From positions 59,720,512 to 59,780,511 of the forward strand of contig NC_088301.1 in the NCBI RefSeq assembly GCF_032854445.1: a stretch of DNA of 60,000 nt. Reading direction: 5' to 3'. Both the position numbers and the translations under genes were made by a program. Positions 52,001 through 57,560 of the stretch are shown here, one piece after another. Numbering within the stretch: position 1 is the stretch's first letter; each line of letters begins with the position of its first letter. The notes below the pieces were generated by a model, which saw only the letters and a program-made list of their open reading frames with translations, made no database searches and was not told the origin of the DNA. Source of the stretch: Liolophura sinensis (lineage: Eukaryota > Mollusca > Polyplacophora > Chitonida > Chitonidae).

Positions 52001-55000
52001 CCAGTTTTAATTTAATTTTTAAAGTAGGCACTTATACATAAAATATGCTGAAAAGTATATATATGAATTGTTTTTTTCCCTAAAAACACAGAAATCAAAG
52101 AGGATCTATTGTCAGAGCTGTTTGTTACATTTATAAAACACCAAAATTCAAACATTAAATGTTTGGTAAACATTTGCTGAAGATTATTATTGTGATGTTT
52201 TTGTTTGTGATTCCTTTCCAGAGAAGAACAGTACAGACAGATGTGGTCTGAGCTGGAAATGTTGGTACGTGTGTACTCTACCACATCGGATCAGCACAAC
52301 AAAGTCCTTGATTGTTTGTTGGAATTGAAGAAACCTTCCCCGGAGGATTTCAAGCCAACAACAAGTGCCCCTCCCAAAAAAGCACCTGAAAAAGCATTTG
52401 TCAAGGAGGAAAAAATGGATACATCAAATGTTGAAAAGGGACTGAAAGAATTGGACAGGTTAGTTATATTTGTTAGTGTCACAATGAATGATGTACTGTA
52501 ACGATTTCTGTAAAATATGCATGTTAGATCCTTGTTTTGCCTTGTGAGATTGTTTATAGAAACACAAATATGATTCTCTTGTTCTCTGTACTACGTATGT
52601 GTTATGTAGTTCTGTAAGATTTAACAAGCATGCATGTACAAGACTCAGGCAGTCTGAACTACAGGACATTCAAGATGTAAAGCTCAGTGTCATCTCACTG
52701 GTACATTATGTGGTGTTACCAGATGTCAATTTTCACACTGTTGGTGCTGCTTTACCTATTATGTGGTGTCACCAGATGCCAGTTATATCTCTGTGAGTGC
52801 TGCTTCACATTTTATGTCGTGTTACCAGATGTCAGTTCTCACACAGTATGTGCTGCTTCACCCATTATGTGGTGTTAGCAGATGTCAGTTATCACACAGT
52901 ACGTGCTCTTTCATCTATTATGTGGTGTTACCAGATGGCAGTTCTCACACTGTAGGTGCTGCTTCACCTATTATGTGTACCGGCCCGGATAGCATAGTTG
53001 GTAGAGCGTCCTCTTCGGGACCGGTAGATCCAGGATCAATCCTTGATCGAGTCACACCTAAGACTTTAAAAGAGGAAGTTGTAACTCCCTCGCTTGGCGT
53101 TCAGCATGAAGGGGATAGTGCAACGACTGGTTGACCCGTATCAGTATAATGGCTCGGGCGGGCAGCTTACTTGCCTTCGGTAAGTCGTCTCAGTGAAGCA
53201 GCACTAAATAAAAGAGCGGTGGAAATCCGTCCTGCAACAAGGAGGCACATTATACATACATGCACCCTAATGATTCCTTCGTCGTCATATGACTGAAAAA
53301 TTGTTGAGTACGACGTTAAACCCCAAGCACTCACTCACCTATTATGTGGTGTTACCAGATGCCAGTTATAGCTCTGTGAGTGCTGCTTCACTCGTTATGT
53401 GGTGTTGCCAGATGCCAGTTATCACACTGTGAGTGCTCCTTCATCTATTATGTCGTGTTACCAGATGTCAGTTCTCACACAGTATGTGCTCCTTCATCTA
53501 TTATGTGGTGTTACCAGATGCCAGTTATAACTCTGTGAGTGCTGATTCACCTATTATGTGGTGTTAGCAGATGTCAGTTATCACACTGTGAGTGCTCCTT
53601 CATCTATTATGTGGTGTTACCAGATGTCAGTTCCCACACTGTAGGTGCTGCTTCACCTATTATGTGATGTTACCAGATGTCAGTTCTCACACTGCAGGTG
53701 CTGCTTCACTTGTTATGTGGTGTTACCAGATGTCAGTTCTCACACTGTAGGTGCTGCTTCACCTATTATGTGATGTTACCAGATGTCAGTTCTCACACTG
53801 TGGGTGCTCCTTCATCTATTATGTGGTGTTACCAGATGCCAGTTATAACTGTGTGAGTGCTGATTCACTTGTTATGTGGTGTTACCAGATGTCAGTTCTC
53901 ACACAGTAGGTGCTCCTTCATCTAGTATGTGGTGTTACCAGATGTCAGTTATAACTCTGTGAATGCTGGTTCATCTATTATGTGGTGTTAGCAGATGTCA
54001 GTTCTCACACAGTATGTGCTGCTTCACCCATTATGTGGTGTTAGCAGATGTCAGTTATCACACAGTACGTGCTCTTTCATCTATTATGTGGTGTTACCAG
54101 ATGGCAGTTCTCACACTGTAGGTGCTGCTTCACCTATTATGTGTACCGGCCCGGATAGCACAGTTGGTAGAGCGTCCGCTTCGGGACCGGTAGATCCAGG
54201 ATCAATCCTTGATCGAGTCAGTTATAACTCTGTGAATGCTGGTTCATCTATTATGTGGTGTTAGCAGATGTCAGTTATCACATTGTCGATGCTGCTTCAC
54301 CTGCAGTTTTTGTTGACATACTAGTCTCCCCATATTCTGGATACATATTTAAGTGATACTGCTTTCCTTCAAGAACTTCACAAACATTTAGCACCTCATT
54401 GTTTTTCAGCGTTCCTCTACTCTACATAACTTTTGTGAAGCCTTTCTTCAGGTGAAAGTATTATAGTTATTGTAATAGTAGTAGTTTCCAAACATTTCCG
54501 ACAGGTCACATGGTAGACTTGGATGGACCTTCAACGACAAAAGAATGTGAATTTAATCTCCCATTTTATCACAATATTATATGTTCCCAGATTTCAGTCA
54601 TGTCATTGTTCTCATTGCTTTTATTTTTGACCCCACTGTAATAAGGCCCCCAGTTTATGAGTATTGGCACGTTACCATGGACAACAAGAAGTAAGATGGT
54701 CTTATGATGATCAGATTTCAGATGATGACAGAGCGAGAGAAGCAGGACTTTTTGTCCCCTGAGCGCCTAACCCCAGAATCTCCGCCAGCCAAACGGTTCA
54801 GACCATCACTGGAAAGCTCCATCACAAGAACGGGAGGTAGGTCATGTACTCCACATTAGCTTCAAGAAAACACCAGTCAGATACACGTAAAATGAATAAA
54901 TGCAAGCAGTAAGTTTGCTCTGAGATGTTTACTGTTCATCTCTGCACCAGTATTGAAATTGTTTTTTTTATATCATTTGTACATCTCATTTTCACCAGTT

Positions 55001-56363
55001 TTTGCACACTGCTTGCTAGTTTTTTCATGAAAGAGGATGCTTTCTTTAAGTTTTGCTCAGAAGGATAGAATGAAAGCAATTGGATAAAGTTAGATAATCA
55101 TTACCTTCAGGTACAACTGCAACAAGAGTTCTCTTCCCTTTGGCTGTGATTACATCTGTCTTTTATATAGTAGAATTTACAAATCAGACCCATTATAAAC
55201 TCTAATATTTAGAACAATGTGAAGGCTGATCATTAAGCTGTTTTCATCATGTGGTTCTCCTGTATTTTTTCCTTCTTTAAAATTCTCATAGTAGTCACCG
55301 TAAAGTATTACTTAGTGTAAACTTAATATCAGATTGAAATAAATATCATGGTGATATTGCCCTTTTGTTTATTCTTTAGGTCCCCAAAATCTTTTGTCGA
55401 TGTGGACCAACAGATTGAGTGCCATCAGCTCAAAGAGGCACTCAGAGTTTTCAGGGAGACTGGAAAGCAGTGGGAATGTAGCTGAGTTGTACCAACACCT
55501 GAATGAAAACAAGGGGTAAGGATGGAAGCAGGTCACTTGGTATTAAACTAACAGATTCCAAAAAGGAGTGTATACTCTGAAAGGAAATTGTTGTAACATT
55601 ATTCAAGTAAGTGTATTCATTTATTTGTAACTTAAATTTGGTAGCAAGGCTACTGAAGAGACATAATCTATACATCCAGTCCTCAGACATTTACCTCAAG
55701 GAGAATTCTAATACACAAAAGTCATGAAGTGAAGAATTTGTGATTAACAATAAACAACACGCATACAGTGTGTCATCAGTTGAATATCCCCTTGTCTTAC
55801 TGTGCTTGACATGCAAAACCTGAACCTAAGCCTACATGCCATACTGCTTCTGATATCACTCTTAAAGCATACATGTACATCAGTAGGAATTTAAAAAAAA
55901 AAAAAAAAAAAACCATTATGGTTTTAAAGGAAATTTTGCCAATATTTTATGTGGGCTTTTCTCCACACAGGTAGTTTTGTCAGCTAACACCATTAACCTA
56001 ATGATGGCAGTTTACTTAATTTCCTAACAGACCACTGTTTATCGCCGTTTTTATGCCTCAAGAAGAATACCAAGAAGCTTTTTTAGATCTTTACTTGTTA
56101 GGACACACCCCAAAGTACATATCAACAAATAAAAAAAGCAAGCATTTCGTGTAAGTCTAAATTGTTTACTTTCTCATTACTCTGTATGTGTTTATAGTTG
56201 GGACTCATAGGGTATACCATCATGCATGGTAGTCCCCTCACTCTCAAGTGTAGAAATTTCCTCCTGATTTTGTGGATGTGTAATGGTATTCTCTTTTTGT
56301 GTTGTTGTTTACAGTGAGGGTGAAACAGAACTTTCCACTTCAAATACCAATGGGAAAAGGTGA
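27997..56363 (+). CDS. INTS13: INTS13 (asunder) gene, C-terminal 13 exons, 5' end not found
   Basis: Gene-level entry. Coding exons: 27997-28087, 40724-40852, 41137-41221, 42160-42252, 45870-45959, 46207-46385, 48442-48529, 49359-49435, 50568-50725, 52222-52458, 54715-54836, 55380-55515 and 56315-56363. All junctions are AG/GT and all phases match, giving 510 codons plus a TGA. The product follows animal INTS13/ASUN along its length; landmarks are LTSEVH, SANYDVELLH, TLKWCTP, PVDVNSRPSSCLTNFLL, SHGGEIF, ILEDPPSISEGCGGRVTDYR and RGKG.KR. INTS13 is known to pair with INTS14 as an arm of the Integrator complex (3' processing of snRNAs and attenuation of promoter-proximal transcription) in the nucleus. 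Fly Asunder also affects dynein localisation. The human protein is about 706 residues, so about 200 N-terminal residues (most of the VWA-like domain) are missing from this reading. Identity rests on remembered family sequence, not on a search. Confidence 0.95.
28088..30482. other. INTS13 intron A-B, first part
   Basis: AT-rich intron sequence following the donor at 28088. No exon, RNA gene or repeat array was seen. Confidence 0.6.
30483..31520. repeat. 22/24-bp alternating minisatellite (TAGGCCTA)
   Basis: About 1 kb of alternating units: TATAGGCCTACAATACAAGC and CTATAGGCCTACAACTTCAT plus CACAGA, together a 46-bp dimer. Every unit carries the palindrome TAGGCCTA. Variants appear towards the right end. 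Confidence 0.95.
31521..31915. repeat. 20/21-bp array with a 140-bp duplication
   Basis: Units of the type CCAGGCCTACAACTTCATTA, which share AGGCCTACAACTTCATTA with the preceding array and seem derived from it. A 140-bp block from about 31621 is repeated from 31761 with the same internal order of variants. Open frames here are repeat products. Confidence 0.9.
31916..39593. other. INTS13 intron A-B, middle part
   Basis: Intron sequence interrupted by the assembly gap at 36319. More complex islands lie at about 33700-33960, 37030-37320 and 37640-38140. No exon was seen; the phase-0 join between the exons at 27997 and 40724 needs none. Confidence 0.55.
36319..36518. other. Assembly gap of 200 N
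   Basis: Exactly 200 unknown bases, a length that suggests a fixed-size scaffolding gap. Real distance unknown. Open frames crossing it are meaningless. Confidence 0.99.
39594..39807 (+). mobile_element. Old tRNA-type SINE with internal deletion
   Basis: Related to the SINE at 52978. It shares CCGGCCC, TAGATCC, GGGGTCACACCTAAGA, the TGACGTTG...CAGCATTAAGGGGAT block, GGTTGACC.GTATCAG, GTACGACGTTAA and the ACTCACTCACT tail. About 30 bp around the pol III box A is missing, as is the section after TGGTGCGGCTTAC. It is flanked by ACTCCAACTGTTG (39581-39593) and ACTCCAGCTGTTG (39808-39820), a 13-bp target-site duplication with one mismatch. Confidence 0.85.
39821..40723. other. INTS13 intron A-B, last part
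   Basis: Intron sequence between the old SINE and the exon at 40724. Nothing recognised. Confidence 0.6.
40724..40852 (+). CDS. INTS13: INTS13 exon B
   Basis: The acceptor is ccttacag and the donor AAG|gtacac; 43 codons in phase 0 (fragment residues 31-73). It carries LTSEVHTTQSGRS and SSTTVTGIPMK, the family's conserved LTSEVH and STT.T.IPMK motifs. It follows a 12.6-kb intron, the longest in the part of the gene seen here. Confidence 0.93.
41137..41221 (+). CDS. INTS13: INTS13 exon C
   Basis: The acceptor is catgacag and the donor gtgagg. It encodes EEQNASSSANYDVELLHPAD and continues to LLKT (fragment residues 74-101), leaving one base of the next codon. EEQ.A..SANYDVE is one of the most conserved blocks in the family from fly to human. 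Confidence 0.94.
41222..42159. other. INTS13 intron C-D
   Basis: 938 bp. Overlapping frames are open at 41510-41864 on both strands without family resemblance. An exon here would have to insert between two exons whose split Ala codon already joins cleanly. Confidence 0.6.
42160..42252 (+). CDS. INTS13: INTS13 exon D
   Basis: The acceptor is tgttctcag and the donor gtgagt. The first two bases complete an Ala codon, followed by HLDGLVINSKEG and ETVTLKWCTPKSNV (fragment residues 102-132). TLKWCTP is the family signature. The exon is followed 50 bp downstream by a 3.2-kb minisatellite that fills most of the next intron. Confidence 0.94.
42298..45545. repeat. 44-bp minisatellite filling INTS13 intron D-E
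   Basis: About 3.2 kb, roughly 70 units of 44 bp, of the type CAGCACCTCCCACTCCTACC then ATCATACACC, CCACCCCACATACC. The + (coding) strand is nearly free of G. Around 44893-45110 a 118-bp compound unit occurs (CCCCACTT at 44893 and 45011). At about 45090-45370 six or more units are identical or nearly so at exact 44-bp spacing, a recent amplification. Frames up to 340 codons are open in several phases and are not genes. Confidence 0.97.
45870..45959 (+). CDS. INTS13: INTS13 exon E
   Basis: The acceptor is tggttacag and the donor gtaagt. The first two bases complete a Glu codon. It encodes LHHCTSVFRITPVDV and NSRPSSCLTNFLL (fragment residues 133-162), a block almost unchanged across animals. 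It ends with one base of a Gly codon finished by the exon at 46207. Confidence 0.95.
46207..46385 (+). CDS. INTS13: INTS13 exon F
   Basis: The acceptor is ctctgcag and the donor gtgagt. Fragment residues 163-222 include RSVMLEQPRKTGTKVISHML, SHGGEIFIH, RSILEDPPSIS and GGRVTDYRIT. It is the longest strongly conserved exon and the best single probe for the gene. It ends in phase 0. Confidence 0.96.
46386..48441. other. INTS13 intron F-G
   Basis: 2.06 kb of AT-rich intron that contains the degenerate repeat at 46915-47350 and a run of 17 T at 47072-47088. Otherwise nothing recognised. Confidence 0.6.
46915..47350. repeat. Degenerate tandem repeat, about 33-36 bp
   Basis: Recurring GTGTGTTACCAACAGAAAGT then GGTTTCAGTTATGGGTGATA-type segments, with TATCAAAAGAAG variants, in about ten imperfect copies. 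Confidence 0.75.
48442..48529 (+). CDS. INTS13: INTS13 exon G
   Basis: The acceptor is ttttttctcag and the donor gtaaaa. It encodes DFGEFMKENRLAPVP and ELPIER (fragment residues 223-251) plus one base. The DFGEFM.ENRL start matches the family; the middle of the exon is divergent, as it is between fly and human. Confidence 0.92.
48530..49358. other. INTS13 intron G-H
   Basis: 829 bp, AT-rich, nothing recognised. It is one of the few mid-sized introns of this gene without a tandem array. Confidence 0.6.
49359..49435 (+). CDS. INTS13: INTS13 exon H
   Basis: The acceptor is actttacag and the donor gtaagt. The first two bases complete an Ala codon, followed by LNQLERKTRHWPIVIGETII and FNMPN (fragment residues 252-277). 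The family motif is QLE..TR.WP......T.IFNM. It ends in phase 0. Confidence 0.93.
49603..50095. repeat. 42-bp minisatellite in INTS13 intron H-I
   Basis: About twelve units, GTTGAGTCCCTTCTCTGGTG plus TCAGTATACCATGGCAACGTA; CCATGG recurs every 42 bp (49642, 49684 and so on). There are two main variants, GAGTCCCTTCTCTGG and GGGTGTCTTGTCTAG. The unit is a multiple of three without stops, hence long false frames on both strands. Confidence 0.95.
50096..50390. repeat. 38-bp minisatellite, sister of the 42-bp array
   Basis: TATCTTGGCGACATGTTATG then TCATGCCTGGTGTCAC units at 38-bp spacing (TGTTAT at 50161, 50199 and 50237). The GGTGTCA..ATA and GCGACAT words are shared with the adjacent 42-bp array, so the two probably have one origin. 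Confidence 0.9.
50568..50725 (+). CDS. INTS13: INTS13 exon I
   Basis: The acceptor is tccttgccag and the donor gtgagt. Fragment residues 278-329 include LPTLMVKETLDDEEVLECKK, MESKN and the RGKGLKR end, whose Arg codon is split across the junction. It matches the family blocks VKE.L..EDVL.C.K and RGKG.KR. Confidence 0.93.
51198..51830. repeat. 24-bp minisatellite in INTS13 intron I-J
   Basis: About 26 units of TCTGCCCCACTGCTTGTGCA plus CACA, alternating with a TCTGCCCATCTGCTTGTGCA type; most carry the palindrome GTGCAC. C-rich on the coding strand. Frames up to 253 codons on both strands are artefacts of the 24-bp stop-free unit. Confidence 0.95.
51831..52221. other. INTS13 intron I-J, 3' part
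   Basis: AT-rich intron DNA before the exon at 52222. Nothing recognised. Confidence 0.6.
52222..52458 (+). CDS. INTS13: INTS13 exon J, lysine-rich linker
   Basis: The acceptor is cctttccag and the donor a less usual gttagt. Residues 330-408 open with EEQYRQMWSELEMLVRVY, which matches the family's EQYR.MW.ELE.LVR. It then turns into a Lys/Pro/Glu-rich low-complexity stretch (PPKKAPEKAF, KEEKMD) in the position of the charged, probably disordered linker of vertebrate INTS13, and looks shorter. It ends with two bases of an Arg codon. Confidence 0.9.
52978..53335 (+). mobile_element. tRNA-headed SINE, full-length copy
   Basis: About 358 bp. The tRNA-like head has pol III box A TAGCATAGTTGG (52990-53001) and a box B-like GGATCAATCC (53033-53042). 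A body follows with GGTTGACCCGTATCAG, then the tail GTACGACGTTAAACCCC and CACTCACTCAC. CACCTATTATGTG occurs on both sides (52965-52977 and 53336-53348), as a 13-bp target duplication would, although the array also contains that word. The head-plus-conserved-body form fits the V-SINE type found in molluscs; the family name was not checked. Confidence 0.88.
54144..54220 (+). mobile_element. SINE head fragment, duplicated copy
   Basis: Only the tRNA-like head remains, with box A TAGCACAGTTGG (54156-54167) and GGATCAATCC (54199-54208). It has the same left junction with the array as the copy at 52978, so it arose by duplication and not by a second insertion. It stops at GAGTCA and continues in array sequence GTTATAACTC. 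It differs from the full copy at two positions. Confidence 0.88.
54715..54836 (+). CDS. INTS13: INTS13 exon K, with NLS-like motif
   Basis: Residues 409-449 include MMTEREKQDF, SPERLTPESPPAKRFRP and SSITRTG; PPAKRFRP is a plausible nuclear localisation signal. The acceptor is the weak tgatgatcag ending at 54714. The nearby ttcag ending at 54721 would place TGA immediately after the junction, so only 54714 keeps the frame. The donor is gtaggt. Confidence 0.82.
54837..55379. other. INTS13 intron K-L
   Basis: 543 bp of AT-rich intron, nothing recognised. Confidence 0.6.
55380..55515 (+). CDS. INTS13: INTS13 exon L, conserved C-terminal motif
   Basis: The acceptor is ttattctttag and the donor gtaagg. 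Residues 450-494 include NLLSMWTNRLSAISSKRHSE and FSGRL, then AELYQHLNENK. The LLS.W.NR......H.EF.GRL block is strongly conserved. The C-terminal region of human INTS13 is known to contact the Integrator cleavage module, and this block is the natural candidate for that contact here. Confidence 0.94.
55516..56314. other. INTS13 intron L-M
   Basis: 799 bp, AT-rich, with a run of 20 A at 55893-55912. No array or exon seen. Confidence 0.6.
56315..56363 (+). CDS. INTS13: INTS13 last coding exon and stop
   Basis: The acceptor is ttgtttacag. The first base completes a Gly codon, then come 15 codons (GEGETELSTSNTNGKR counting the split Gly) and TGA at 56361-56363. The NGK-type tail resembles the last residues of vertebrate INTS13. 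A 61-codon open frame through the same DNA in another phase does not join in frame to the previous exon. Confidence 0.85.
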
Positions 56364-56636
56364 AGACAGTCAAGAGAATGGAGAAATTTCATACCTGTGT
56401 ATTGGCTGCAGTGTGTGGAAGAAACATAAAGCCATACCTGGACAGGGGTTTTGCTGTCTTTCACAGATTGTAACTGTGTATCACAGGACATTTTAATAAC
56501 CGTCTCCCAGAAGGATTCCATGGATTTCATTTTTGACATTTCATAGCTTTTAATGAAGTGTTGTCATATAAAGTGCAAATGGCTTTACAAGTATGTGCAG
56601 GTCTGTTTTATTTCAGATGTAAGACCTTTGAGTTAA

Positions 56637-57165
56637 TGTTGGCCTCTGCACAGAACAAGAGATGCATTTAATGAGCCTTTTGAGGGAATGGCCTCTGCAC
56701 AGAACCAGAGGTGCATGTAATAAGCCTTTTGAGGAATGTTGGCCTCAGCACAGAACCAGAGGTGCATGTAATATGCCTTTTGAGGAAAGGTTAGCCTCAG
56801 CACAGAACCAGAGGTGCATGTAATAAGCCTTTGAGGGAATGTTGGCCTCAGCACAGAACCAGAGGTGCATGTAATAAGCCTTTTGAGGAAAGGTTGGCCT
56901 CAGCACAGAACCAGAGGTGCATGTAATAAGCCTTTTGAGGAAAAGTTGCCCTCAGCACAGAACCAGAGGTGCATGTAATAAGCCTTTTGAGGAAAGGTTG
57001 GCCTCAGCACAGAACCAGAGGTGTATGTAATAAGCCTTTTGAGGAAAAGTTGCCCTCAGCACAGAACCAGAGGTGCATGTAATTTGCCATTTGAGGGAAT
57101 GTTGGCCTCGGCACAGAACCAGAGGTACATGTGATAAGCCTTTGGAGGGAATGTTGGCCTCAGTA
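56637..57165. repeat. 52-bp minisatellite in the probable 3' UTR
   Basis: About ten units of GGCCTCAGCACAGAACCAGA, GGTGCATGTAATAAGCCTTT, TGAGGAAAGGTT; 52-bp spacing (for example 56896 to 57000 spans two units). It lies between the INTS13 stop and the candidate poly(A) signal, so it may be part of the mRNA. Confidence 0.93.
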
Positions 57166-57540
57166 CAGAACACATTTGCATAGTTCGATAAAGACTTATC
57201 TGCCCAATGTGATAGAACTCCTCCATATCTGATTTTCCAATGAACCAGTCTGTCTGATTTTAGTTTAAGTAAAAAAAATGAAAACATGAATGCAGACATG
57301 TCAGATAAACTTTTACTTGTCACAAAAGGATTGTGAAGCCATAACCATTTTCCTTTAGCCAGATCATTTCATCATTTTGCTAGACATGTGATGCACACTT
57401 TTTTTTCCTTTCGTGTAATCAATTGTTTAAAAGCACAATTACTTATAAAGGTTTCTAAAACTTAATACTTAAATATAAGTTTGTTGTTTAATATTGTTTG
57501 AGTTATATAATTTTAAAGTTACAGCTTGCATGTAAGCAGA

Positions 57541-57546
57541 AATAAA
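57541..57546 (+). promoter_or_regulatory. Candidate poly(A) signal
   Basis: AATAAA, the first canonical signal after the INTS13 stop codon, with T-rich sequence following at about 57575-57605. Confidence 0.45.
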
Positions 57547-57560
57547 CTGCAACGTCCAGA

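Larger units (their letters stand above)
52685..54298. repeat. About 53-bp minisatellite in INTS13 intron J-K
   Basis: Units built of ATTATGTGGTGTTACCAGAT, GTCAGTTCTCACACTGTAGG and TGCTGCTTCACCT, interrupted by the SINE at 52978-53335 and by a piece of the same SINE at 54144-54220. The block 52826-53054 (repeat plus SINE head) recurs at 53992-54220, an offset of 1166 bp. Confidence 0.93.
56364..57560 (+). other. Probable INTS13 3' UTR
   Basis: There is no coding potential after the stop. The first AATAAA downstream is at 57541-57546, with a T/GT-rich stretch 30-60 bases further on, as expected for cleavage and polyadenylation. If this site is used, the 3' UTR is about 1.2 kb and contains the 52-bp minisatellite at 56637-57165. 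RNA data would be needed to exclude an earlier non-canonical site. Confidence 0.5.

Noticed and set aside
52981-53054. tRNA gene
   Set aside because: The tRNA-like head continues into a SINE body and tail, lacks a proper acceptor stem pairing and occurs again as a truncated copy.
55893-55912. Run of 20 A as the tail of a retroposed element
   Set aside because: No element body or target duplication was found upstream; a simple homopolymer is sufficient.
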